Positions 32,056 to 41,433 of a stretch of DNA of 41,433 nt are shown here, piece by piece (the first letter of the stretch is position 1; every line of letters begins with the position of its first letter). Location: positions 723,848 through 765,280 of the forward strand of contig FJOG01000026.1 of assembly GCA_900073065.1 (NCBI GenBank), read 5' to 3'. This DNA comes from Phialocephala subalpina (taxonomy: Eukaryota; Ascomycota; Leotiomycetes; Helotiales; Mollisiaceae). The notes under the pieces are model-generated. The model worked only from the letters and a program-made list of their open reading frames with translations, did no database searches and was not told the DNA's origin. The translations under genes and the position numbers were made by a program.

Positions 32056-33778
32056 ATATTCTTTGAGACGACCAAGTTGAGCATATCGATATGAATAGTA
32101 ATGGTGGAATGAACCGAAGGTGAAAGGGAGTAAGACTAGCGAGAGACTTCCGGGGAGTGGTCCTGCAATTTTGAGGACGGATGAGTGCGAGAGATGTCGC
32201 GAAGACGGGGTTCGGCACCAGGATGTATACGAGGTCGAAACCCAGTCCTGAAATAGAGAATATCTCCCGCAAGTTGGGAAATTCACAGAACTACCCCGAT
32301 GACTCGTCTCGCTTGACAATATCATAGTGAACCATCGTCCTCCCTCCTCTTGGCCGCTCTCGCTTGGTGGCGCTCAACCTCAACAGATCGCGAAAAAATA
32401 TATCGCCAAAAACATCAAAATAGCTGCATCTATTAAGAAGAAGGAAAATCAAAAGGACTTGCGCCAAAGAATGAAGGGATCAAGAACTCAAGAATCAAAA
32501 AGTTCGCAAACCAGTGCAAGTAGGACTAGATCAAACACATTAATACGCTAGCTACTACATCTTATCCTCCCGTCATCGCAGACAGTGAATGCTGGGGCGA
32601 ACGATGGCAAATTTTGTTATATAAATTTATACAGGTGATTCGGAGGTTGCGGCGGCTCTACAGTAGTGGGGTGGGCCAGAAGCGAAAGGGGGAAAGGTTT
32701 TGCCGCCAGGGGGAAGTTTGCGTCGGAGGATCGGGAGGAAGCATTAGCGAATTGGTTAGTGTGGCTGAGGATTTGAGAAGGAGGGAGGGCTGAGTATTAG
32801 ACTATGAAGGAAGTGGTGGTCTGAAGATAGCTCGCTTTCATGTTAGCCTAGGCTCGGCTCAGACAGTACTTTTTCGAAGCGGGGAAGATGCTCAACGAAG
32901 GCCCTCCTTGAAGTGTTCTAAGGATATCTGAATAACGAACACCAACGTGAGACGTCGATTCCAATCAAATAGAGGTTCTCAAATGATGCTCACCTCCTCG
33001 AGAATCACCATCATGATGAATGCTAAGGTCCCTCATTCATGTGTTGGATCTTTTTATCAATGGATCGGTTGCAAGGAAAATCAGGTACCCCGATTCTGCT
33101 CCTGAGAAGTCTGAAAGTAGCTCCAATTACCTCAATATCCTAAAATTATCTCTCACCAAGAGTCGCAGATAATTTCAAGAAATAACTGAGTTTTTACGCT
33201 CGCGTATGAAAGTGAGCGGTAGGTAGAGTATATCCTCGCCGCCCTCGCTTCGCTTGCTCAACCTAAACTTCAAGTGAGACTCTTCAAGTTTTCACGAAGC
33301 CACGCAAAAAAAATAAATAAAAAGGAAACAAAACAAATTTATAATCCAAGGAAGTAAGAAGCAAAAGGTTCGCAACCAGTCCAGATAAGTATCAAACTGA
33401 GTTTCAACTAGTCTGGGTGTTGGTACTACGTCCTTACCAACCTTCATGCAAGGCTGCAAATCATCGCAATTCTTGTGGGTGGCCAGTCCTCAGGCAAGAC
33501 AATGATGGGCCATTGTAGCTTACAATGAAGGTTGATGTTGGTAAAAGTTGTTATTTAAATCTATAACGGTAAGTTCAGAAGTGGGTCGGGGTCGGAGTTG
33601 AAGCGAGGGAAGAAGTTTTGCCGAGAGCGAGGGTGAGTTGCTATGGAGTCGAAGCGGGACGGAGCTAAAGCGAGTGGGTGAGTCTGACGAGGTTGGGGAA
33701 TTGAACAGGGTAGAAATGGTCATTTTGAATTGCGTTTTTATCCTATCTCTTCCTCCAATCCTCCAAGGCCAAAAAGGT
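32056..33778. other. Noncoding stretch with degenerate repeats
   Basis: No gene recognised in 1.7 kb. Segments near 32355-32720 and 33246-33640 are diverged, collinear copies: CTCGCTT...GCTCAACCT, then AGAATCAAAAAGTTCGCAAA versus AGAAGCAAAAGGTTCGCAAC, then TTGTTAT-TAAAT-TATA, then GAAGCGA...GGTTTTGCCG. Between them, about 33434-33543 is an imperfect inverted repeat. These look like old, mutated transposon pieces. Confidence 0.45.
33434..33543. repeat. Imperfect inverted repeat, possible MITE or stem-loop
   Basis: The left arm reads TTACCAACCTTCATGCAAGG and continues CTGCAA; the reverse complement of the right arm reads TTACCAACATCAACCTTCAT and continues TGTAAGCTACAA. Apart from a 6-base gap, many of the arm differences are transitions, as RIP would leave. 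The centre is near 33490. Confidence 0.45.
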
Positions 33779-36700
33779 TCAAAGAACAATGCCGAAAGAG
33801 TGGTCAGAGATACCATATACCTTTTCTCCTTCAACATCTTTCTCGGCATGATTACTGAGAGGATGATGATTGAACTGGATGAGTATTTCCGTAGCATCTT
33901 TTGGAAACAATAGTCTAAGGTGGTGCTTGACAAACTGAAACGCCGAGATCTTCTGCCCGTAATCGATGCATTTTGCTTGCGGATCTGCTCCATGACTTGC
34001 TAGATGCTTCATGATAAGCACGTATTCTCGCTGGAGTTTGGTGAGAGGGTCGTGTTCATCAAAGTAGGTATCCACGATATGTCCATATGCCTGTTCCCCA
34101 GCGCCTTCGTCAACAAATGAATCCTCACACAAACTGTCACAGTCTGAAAGATCTTCTCCCACCAGTGAAGGTGGCTGTTGAACATGTTCTGGGATTTCCG
34201 AAAGACGTGTAACAACCATAACGACGTTTTCCCAGGTCGACTTCCCTCCACTTGACTAGTTCGGATCTGCGCCATGTGCGAGAAGCAGCGATGCCATCGT
34301 TGCTCGGGGCCATAGCGCTCCAATCCGACCCTCAGTTGGAAACCATGATTTTCTATAACTGCGTTCGTCCTCGTTCGGCAGCTTTTTATTCTTCACTGGT
34401 GATAGTACTGACTTTTGAGGTGGCAAGAGAAGGGAGAACAGTAGTAAGGTCGCGATCCTTGGTTGGACACCCTTCAGTTGTTGCTCCACATAGCTAGTCA
34501 AATTGAAAATCGTGGCGAATTCGAGGAGAGAGGTTACCAGAGGACTGAATTCTCTATGAGAGTACAAATCGTTGCTCCAGTGAAACGTTCCCCCAGCCGT
34601 TTCTACTTTAGCTAAGTGTCGAGTCATTAGATTGTCAACGACATCGAGCGCTTTCGACAGAGTTTTATAGGACTTCACTTGCAAATCAGCATGATTCGCA
34701 TAGATCATGAAAGTCATGACCAGCTTTCCGATTTGTGGCTCCTTGGACAAAGTCCATCTGGGCATGACAGCAGTTGCAGTGCGACAATAAATATTGAGCA
34801 AGCATAAGTAAGACTTCATCATGACAATGCTGGGCTCAAAGTCTGTTCCTGCTGTTTGCGCGACCAACTGGGACCAGCGCTCAGCCCCTTCCACAAAGTC
34901 GCGGGCAGTCCTATGTAGATACTGAATGGTTGAGGTTGGGTGATCTCCACGAGAGAGTTCGAGGAAGCCAGCACATCGGGCTGTCATTTTGGTACTCGTA
35001 GTAGCACATTCCGCAAATAAGTCTGTGTGGGTCATCGTCTTGACTGCTGCGTATTTAGCACTATTTTCCAGTGCAAAGTGTAACGAAGATATGGTCAGAG
35101 GCACGGCACCACTAGACACGGGTAAACTATCTCCGAACGGGTTGCTACAGAGTTCCCGGGCAAGTCGAACGAGCTGGAAGGCCATCGAAGCCCATTTGGT
35201 ATAAATAGGTCCAATGAGTCCCACCAAATGACTGTAAAGTGGCTCTAGCTCAGTTGGGAGAAGCCGTAATCGGACCGAGAGGTCATTAATAGAGTCTTGG
35301 TTGCGGATGCCTTCCAGAAGAGACCGTACAACAATTCGAACCCATAAGAAGACTCCCTGAGCTTGTGTAACAATCTCATGGAATAGTTCGGGTCCTGATT
35401 TGGGTTCTTGCCTCAGCATTCTCTGGAATGAGCTTGTATGTTCAAACTTGTCTCTCACGTACAGTTCAATATCTCTGTAAGTCAGATCCTCCAGCTTTAA
35501 AGTTGGAAAGTCCTTGAAAGCATCCTTAAAGACCACCCATGGCCTGCTGGAAACACATATCTTAACGTTGGTGGCATTTGTTTGAGAGATTCGGTTGAAC
35601 AGTTCTGCAAGCTCCTCGTGGTCGCCTTCGTATCCTCCTTCGAATTCGTCTAGTCCGTCTATCAAAAGACACAATTTGAGGGGGACGATCGTCTGACAAA
35701 GTATAGTCTCCAGCGCGAACGTGCATTGCCGGAGAGTCCATGACTGTGGCGGAACAAAAGCGTTCTTTGCGAGTCCTTTCGAGTACAACTCTGCCCACAC
35801 CTCGGGGAAGACTATGGGAATTAGATTTGGATGCTGATCAAGAACCTGGAATAGTATTGCACGGAGAAATCCCAGCCGAAACTTTTGCTCCGCAGTGCCA
35901 CTGTTCCAAAAGAAGAAAGTAGCCATGCAGAATTGATTTTCTCCACCAGCCCATGCTGCCAGAAGCTGGCGAGTCCTTGGTTCATCAAAGATGTGTTTCA
36001 TCAAGCAAGATTTTCCCGATCCTGCTTTGCCGCTTACCCAGTATACACCTCCATTTGACCTGAGCCATTTGGGCAAGTTACTTTGAGAGAGGGATCCCGA
36101 AGCGCATTCCCAGAATGCCCACTCAAAAGTCTCTGGGTGAGCTTCCAGTATTTTCTCATATCGATTGGTCATCGTTGAATATCGCAACCCTATTAAAATG
36201 AGAACCTGTATTTCGGTTCGAAACCTCAGCTCCTCTGCGCGAGAAATGCTAAGCATATCAATGCTAGGGACAATAACCATCTCATTCGCTTTTTGGTATG
36301 TTGGAGAGTCGTTACCAGCTGACGCTTGGCGGAATAAGTCACCATACTGCTGCTGAGCAGTGAGAACTGCATTTCTCGTCTGCTCGTGTTCCACTCGATT
36401 GGTAATTTCCATTCGTCGGAAAAGTTGCCCGAGTGTGGCGAAAATCTCTGGAGATGAAGCCTGGCTGCTTTTTGCAAATGCCATGACGATGTTCCGGGTC
36501 CGTTGATCTAATACATCGAACCGAGCCGAAGATCGCAAAGCTTCGGCATCGATCTTCTCGCTAATGATGAAATTAGTCTCTTGCAGCAGGTGAAAGGTAT
36601 GTTGTAAGTCTGCTTACACAATGTAGAGCAAGGCGTGGCTATCTATAGCCGTTTTGAAGCGGGCAAATCGTGCTGCCAGCTTTTCCAACTCATCCTTCGA

Positions 36701-37078
36701 CTAAGCCAACCGCACTGCCTGTTTGATGCTCTTGTATGTTCGGTGCGAGGATCTCCCAGCTTTGAGTCCCTCCAATCTTGTGACAGGCTCTTCCGCAACG
36801 CTTCTAGCTTCATCGCATATGCTCCCAAACGATGTCAACGCTTCACGAGGGACCTGTGTCGGGGGACTCTGGCTGCGAGTCTCCGGCGAACAAGGCAGTT
36901 CTCGAATCCATGTTATCACCCCCTGGAGGTCGGTGGTAATAAGCTCTAGCTCTTCGTACGTTTGTAGCGTGCCAGTCTTAGATGCATATAGCTCCCTTCC
37001 GTCTTTGATTAACTTGGAGCCGAAGTCCACAAATTGGACTATTGTCCCAGCAAGTGATAGTGCGGATAGCTGATCCAT
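33779..37078 (-). CDS. NACHT-ankyrin NLR-like (STAND) protein, probably broken
   Basis: Exon 1 is 37078-36618, exon 2 begins at 36560; the 57-nt intron (GTAAGC...CATTAG, branch GACTAAT) keeps frame. The start MDQLSALSLAGTIVQFVDFG matches the fungal N-terminal domain of STAND proteins. The NACHT ATPase has Walker A GKAGSGKS (about residues 331-338) and Walker B CLLIDGLDE (about 450-458). A long helical region follows, then the beginning of ankyrin-like repeats (ASLLLAHGADPN). Two lesions: TAG at codon 126 (36701-36703) between VRLA and SKDELEKLA, where Trp is likely; and a stop after GADPN (34256), beyond which the ankyrin reading resumes in another frame (SGGKSTWENVV, later MKHLASHGADPQ) to 33779. 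Fungal NLRs act in heterokaryon incompatibility and probably immunity. As written, the N-terminal domain would be separated from NACHT. Confidence 0.78.
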
Positions 37079-37462
37079 AGTGATTGCAGGTCTTGATGGC
37101 TATGAGAAGCAGATGGAGCAGCCCAACGACCGTTATAGCCTAAAATTTCAACGTCGTGTCCCTTCTGCTCAGCCTCACGAGGCTCTCGCTGTGGCTATTT
37201 GATAACTACCGGGAGAGACCGTTTGGTCGAGACGCCCGTGCAGGTGCATTTCACATGCCGCATGCGATCTGCACACCGCTTTGATTCCCCAGCCTTACCT
37301 GGACGTTCGCATGCCTGGCTAGGCGGAGATGGACACCTCGATCAATGAAAGGCTGCGAGAAAAAGGCTGTTGCCAGAAAGTTCAGAGACGACATCGTAGG
37401 CGTTGTCAGAACGGCAAAACTTGTAGTCATCTTATTTGTCCGCGAGGTTCTTTGCCCATACC
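37079..37462. promoter_or_regulatory. Upstream region of the NLR-like gene
   Basis: 384 bp between the NLR-like ATG (37078, -) and the 3' end of the membrane-protein gene (37463, -). No gene recognised; it must contain the NLR promoter and the neighbour's 3' UTR. Confidence 0.4.
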
Positions 37463-39403
37463 CTACACAGCCTCTCTCTCAGCATCCCCAGACAACAAAG
37501 CCTGATCACCGCCATCAAAAATCCGAAATACCCATCCTCCCTGATCCGACTCGCCGACCCCAACACGAATATTCCTCCTTCGTCCCTCGTTCTCTGCAAA
37601 CATATCCTTCATCGATGAGACTTTCGAACCAACCTGTTCTGCATCTTCGAAATGAGCAGCTACTACTCCTGCTACACTCAATCGTGTGTGCACATCCCGA
37701 GCGACAGAAGGTGAGCTCGTCAGCGTTACAATTCCGAGCAAAAGCCCAAGGAGGCTCATGAGAAAGCATAATATCGGGAGGGTATAGAATGGAGCTTTCG
37801 GGACGCGGGCGACGAGAATGGTTTCTCGGAATTGTTGGAGAACGTTGGGGACTTCAACGAAAGAGTCAGAGGAGAACGCGGCAAAGATTTTCCCGAGTGA
37901 GCTAGTAAAGCTCGTCACTAACTCATCGGTAGATGTCGTTGCGGTAGTTGCTGCCACTACAATTGCGTTCTGGATTGCTGGTGTGCCGACGCTGAGAGAG
38001 TCCCAGCCCGTGGAGAGAAATGCGACTGTATCGTTGGAAGGCGTCGACGATAGTATAGTTGTACTGCCATTGATGACTGAGTATTTTATATCCGACACGT
38101 TGACCTGGCAAGCAAGGACGAAGTTCGAGAAGTCATCCGCTGAAATAATTTCAGAAGACCAGGTGAGCTGTTCTGCTAGTCCCACCACTTGTGCAGACAC
38201 CCCAACAGCGAAAGGATTGACGTGATCATTGCCATTTGCTGGGACATCGCCAAGAAAGCTATTGTTTTGATACAAGCCATAACAGCCAGTACCGTACGAT
38301 CTACATGGTGATGTCCACTCGTTGTATTTTGAGTCTGCTGCAAGAACATCAGAGAAGGCGGCGGTGCAGTTGTACATCCACGCCCCATTATTAACATTAT
38401 CATAATAACGCATGTTGCACTCATTTGTCGTAAGCTTACACGACGTGCTGAACCCAAATGTTGTGGCAATGTAGTCAGTTCGCGTCATCCTTCTAGAACC
38501 AGTGACGAAAGAAACCTCGGGAAATGACTCGTTGCTCGGGACAGTGATCAAAGTTCTGGTGGGATCGATGTTGGCCATGAGCGCGTATCCGCTATTGACT
38601 CTGGCCCCATTCAGGAAAGAATCGTTCGAACAGTTAAACCACTGAGCCCCAGGGGTGCTGTTGAAAAACCCTTCACATGAAGGTACAATACCAAAGCCCT
38701 AGCTATAGATGGGAGAATGTGTGCCATCCCAAACGAGCGACACTAGTACCGTGGATGTCGTAACATGGAACCAGGTATCTGCTGCCCATATCAAGTATGC
38801 CAGAACCGAAGAAGAAACAAAGACCACCAAGGTGAAGGTGAAAACCGGTATCACATTCTGCCTCCGCTTCCATAACAGGTACGATATCCAATTCCATACT
38901 GTCAAAAGTCCACCAGTATATGTTCCGAGAAGAAGGCTCAATTGATATGGCGTAGGAAGTCGATTTGTGTTGGAATCTTCGGAGTGTTGCATCATTTCTC
39001 TCGCAACTCGATATCCGCACAACCCGACCAAGACTCCAGGCAGGAGAGTCGCGATGCTGCTTGCCCAAGACGCTAAGGTTGTCAATTGAGTCGCACTGAA
39101 GTCGACAAGATACGCCGAGCTGTCGACTGTGTCCGATGGTAGCTGGAGTTCGGGCAGTACCGAATCTCCTTGGGCATTGCCAAGATTGGAGTATACCATA
39201 CCGATCAGGATGCAAGCGATCAGCAGCAATGGGACAGTAGCAAAGCAGATTGAAAAATAGACAGTGGTGTTTTTCGGTACGAACGATCGCCTCTTTCCTC
39301 CTTTCTCTCTAATATCATGTGTCGCTTCTACGGTTGTGACCGAAGTAGGTTTCGCATCTGGTTGAGCCGCTTTCAAGGCGGGTTGAGGGGGTTCGCTTGC
39401 CAT
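37463..39403 (-). CDS. Multi-pass fungal membrane protein of unknown function, with in-frame TAG
   Basis: One frame from ATG 39403 (MASEPPQPALK) to TAG 37463-37465, broken only by TAG at 38699-38701. The first 234 codons give a charged N-tail, then TM helices: TVYFSICFATVPLLLIACIL, LASWASSIATLLPGVLVGL, LLLGTYTGGLLTVWNWISYL and IPVFTFTLVVFVSSSVLAYL. After the TAG the frame continues without a break: GFGIVPSCEGFFNSTPGAQW, a Cys-rich extracellular domain with many N-glycosylation sites, a further TM helix (FYTLPILCFLMSLLGLLLGI) and a cytoplasmic tail. The two halves make one sensible topology, so the stop is a lesion or is read through; TGG or CAG to TAG fits. No catalytic motif. This type is widespread and uncharacterised in ascomycetes. 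A start at 38578 would give only the extracellular half. Confidence 0.7.
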
Positions 39404-40179
39404 TGAACCATGAGATTGTGTCAAGTACGGTACTTATCTTCGAGCTTTGGTAGAAGAATCACCAATGTGTTGGTGGAGAAACAGCAACGCGATTGCTGAG
39501 AAAGCTGTTGCTTTGCTAAAGATATCGCGGAGCGCAGCGGTTCTGGAAAGTTGGGAGCTAGAGTGCCAATATTAAGATTCGCAATGGGTGTTCATCCCAT
39601 GTTCGTGGCTTGTCATTCATTTTCCCGTGTTTTCCTCTCAGGGAAGGCTGTGGAGGCGATGCCAAGCCATGCATAATTGTGGCTGTCCTCGAGCGACAGC
39701 AATCGGCACCACAAATTTGGATACGAAGTATGCTGAATCGCGGAAGATTTCTGCTCTGATTTTCAGTGACTGATATTAATTGTAGCCAAACACTAGCTGA
39801 AAACATGGGAATGAAGGTATGGAGTTAATATTGGAAGGACTTGAAAAGACTATGTGAATAATCCTGGCACGTGACGCAGCAGCAGATACCTCCTGTGAAA
39901 GGCGCGGGGTTGGATGACCTTTCCACACCAACATTGACTCCGGAGCCCGAAACACAGAAGGGTGTATGTAAGGGTGCACTAGCCGCGTAAAGCGTAGCGC
40001 GCTCGGTAAACCAAGTCTGGTGATTCCACGTCTTAACAGTTCTGGGAAAAAAAACAACAACGGCCCTTCCATGTAGTTTTCGTCGTGTCCCCTCTTCAAG
40101 GCTTCGGGCACTCCCAAAGGAAAGTACAGCGTCCAAAACCCCTCGAACTGCAGACAAGACCAAACCCGAAATCGAACAA
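39404..40179. other. Intergenic, no gene recognised
   Basis: Upstream of the membrane protein and downstream of the RNase H-like gene. Frames at 39558-40232 on the minus strand overlap in several registers with no motif. An A/T-homopolymer tract lies near 40048. Confidence 0.4.
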
Positions 40180-40686
40180 TCAGTAGAAGTCGTCTTCCTC
40201 CATGTCATCCATCTCCTGATTGCAATAGTCATCTGCTTCCTGATTCTCGCTTCTCGGGATCTAGATATATCTTACATCACCCTCCTCCTTCAACCTGTCA
40301 TCCAAGTCACTGGCCTTTTGAATCAAATCCCTATACGCAACCTCATAACCTTGCGAATTGATCCATCCGTTATTGGACCACTTGTATATCCATTCATTCA
40401 TGCAACCAATAGCATATTTAGAGTCAGAATAGATCTTCATATCGAGCCAAGGGTAGCTGTCTAAAGAATGGTATTTGTTGAGTGCTTCCTGCAGCGCGAT
40501 AATGATGGCGGTGATCTCGGCGCGTTGATTGGTTGGTGCGGGGTCAGATCCGGACTCGAGACGACGAGTCCAGGCGGTATGGCCGCCAGAACGGAATTTA
40601 AAAACTGCTGCTGCGGCACCGATGGAGCCGGGTCGACCGTTTCCTCGACAGCCGCCGTCGACGTAGATCTCCATTCTGTAGACCAT
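40180..40686 (-). CDS. Ribonuclease H1-like protein with in-frame TAG before the last catalytic Asp
   Basis: From ATG 40686 (MVYRMEIYVDGGCRGNGR) the frame shows the RNase H fold: Asp10 (YVDGG), Glu57 (TNQRAEITAI) and Asp88 (IYSDSKYAIG), which are three of the four metal-binding acids. At codon 142 (40261-40263) a TAG interrupts DVRYI-stop-IPRSENQEADDYCNQEM; the frame then continues to TGA 40180-40182, 168 residues in all. The tail has the family's final pattern WxPRxxNxxAD, with Trp expected at the TAG, and supplies the fourth acid, Asp152. TGG to TAG at that spot is therefore likely. If the stop is real, the protein lacks its last helix and catalytic Asp. RNase H1 removes RNA from RNA:DNA hybrids. 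No N-terminal hybrid-binding domain or mitochondrial leader is evident. Confidence 0.82.
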
Positions 40687-41224
40687 CTTGGCGAATCGCT
40701 GCTGTGGGGAGTGGGTGACTTGGCCCCTAGCTTTCGAGATTGTGGTGCAAAGCCGGATGTCCAAGTGCAATGGTCGAAACTATGGAGTGTCAGTGAAGGT
40801 ACAAAATAGCGTTTTGAAGAGGAGAACAATTCCGTGGTGCGGAGAAACATGTCCGGTCGATGCCACATCTCGTGATTTCGAACTAGCTGATAATTGTCTG
40901 ATTCTCTTCCAACATCAGGACACCTACCTTGATCTGACAACGAGTGCAACGAGTAGATTGATTGTTAAAATGCTACCGAGTGCTGTGTTTGAGACCCGAA
41001 TTAGATATTGATGAAGTAGGCTGGACGTCCTGATAGAGAGAGGTGGAGATTTCGAACTTGTGGTCAAAACGCAAAGCTTAATTGATCCTCACGGTCGAGA
41101 CTCGATCGATTATTTCGAAGCTAGAAACGCTTCGGGAGGCTTCAACGTATCAATGGTTGTGGCCCGCTCCGTGGGCTTCCTAGTTTTATATATCTTGGTG
41201 CGCTACTCGATAGTTAGTTTATTG
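40687..41224. other. Upstream region of the RNase H-like gene
   Basis: About 540 bp of normal composition with only short chance frames, then grading into the AT block. No gene recognised. Confidence 0.4.
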
Positions 41225-41433
41225 CATGGGGCAATAGGAATGATACTAACCCAAAAACTGAAAACCGAAATATTGAATTCGATTTTTTTTGGGAATTATA
41301 AAATTTCCTATATAAAATCTTTTAATTTCTTAATAAAAAAGCTTAATTATTAATAGAAATATTTATATATTATATATTTGAAATTATTAAAATTTTTAAA
41401 GAAAAATTATTAATATTTTTTTTATAAATTTAT
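41225..41433. repeat. AT-rich block running off the window
   Basis: Composition shifts to nearly pure AT around 41225-41280 and stays so to the end. Same character as the other blocks; probably RIP-degraded repeat DNA. Confidence 0.6.

Noticed and set aside
36560..36700. A separate NLR gene beginning near 36538
   Set aside because: That position has no ATG; a well-formed 57-nt intron links it in frame to the upstream N-terminal exon.
37463..39403. Two separate membrane-protein genes
   Set aside because: The frame is continuous through 38699 except for the TAG, and the stretch directly after the TAG is coherent ectodomain sequence before any ATG.
41060..41353. Open frame MVKTQSLIDPHGRD at the right edge
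   Set aside because: It runs into the AT block, where its composition becomes Lys/Ile/Asn-rich; no family recognised.
1..41433. tRNA genes, rRNA, CRISPR arrays
   Set aside because: I saw no cloverleaf with A and B boxes, no rRNA-like sequence and no regularly spaced repeats; the window is eukaryotic. A tRNAscan run would be decisive for tRNAs.

Overview
This window is nuclear DNA of a filamentous ascomycete (Pezizomycotina). Genes carry short GT-AG introns (45-119 nt) with CTAAC/CTAAT-type branch sites. Recognisable fungal families include Pol epsilon, COX20, GH43, GH47, a SET-MYND protein, a 3CxxC zinc-finger protein and a NACHT-ankyrin NLR. GC-balanced gene regions alternate with nearly pure AT blocks (about 1-475, 16020-16430, 31680-32050, 41225-end), the look of a genome shaped by repeat-induced point mutation (RIP). 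A leotiomycete-like fungus is a guess from the look of the proteins, not something shown here.

Layout. 1-475: AT block. 1077-2968: secreted GH43 glycosidase. 3289-3788: perfect 250-bp tandem duplication covering the end of POL2. 3564-10102 (-): POL2, the catalytic subunit of DNA polymerase epsilon, with the first zinc finger of its C-terminus missing at the duplication junction. 10505-11133 (+): COX20, divergent from POL2 across a shared ~400-bp promoter. 11356-12363 (-): conserved fungal protein of unknown function. 13361-14719 (+): nucleoside-hydrolase-like gene with an in-frame TAG. About 15420-17616 (-): decayed secreted metalloprotease-like locus, split by a 467-bp AT-rich element with terminal inverted repeats and a TA duplication. 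18462-19943: decayed Hsp70-like gene plus an unassigned coding remnant. 20283-21226 (-): signal-peptide plus single-TM surface protein. 22345-24221 (+): GH47 alpha-mannosidase. 24.2-28.1 kb: gene-poor, with at least one decayed gene. 28152-28670 (-): 3CxxC zinc-finger protein. 29886-31678 (+): SET-MYND protein ending directly at an AT block. 32.05-33.78 kb: noncoding, with degenerate repeats. 33779-37078 (-): NACHT-ankyrin NLR-like gene. 37463-39403 (-): multi-pass membrane protein. 40180-40686 (-): RNase H1-like protein. The last 200 bp enter another AT block.

The main observation is a shared lesion. Four otherwise open genes (nucleoside hydrolase, NLR, membrane protein, RNase H), and a fifth locus that is already decayed, are each interrupted by an in-frame TAG. 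Every one can be explained by a single C-to-T change at CpA, the RIP preference. I favour light RIP leaking from the AT blocks, but UAG readthrough or recoding should be tested. The genes form no obvious pathway: housekeeping genes (POL2, COX20, GH47) are interspersed with accessory and decaying ones.
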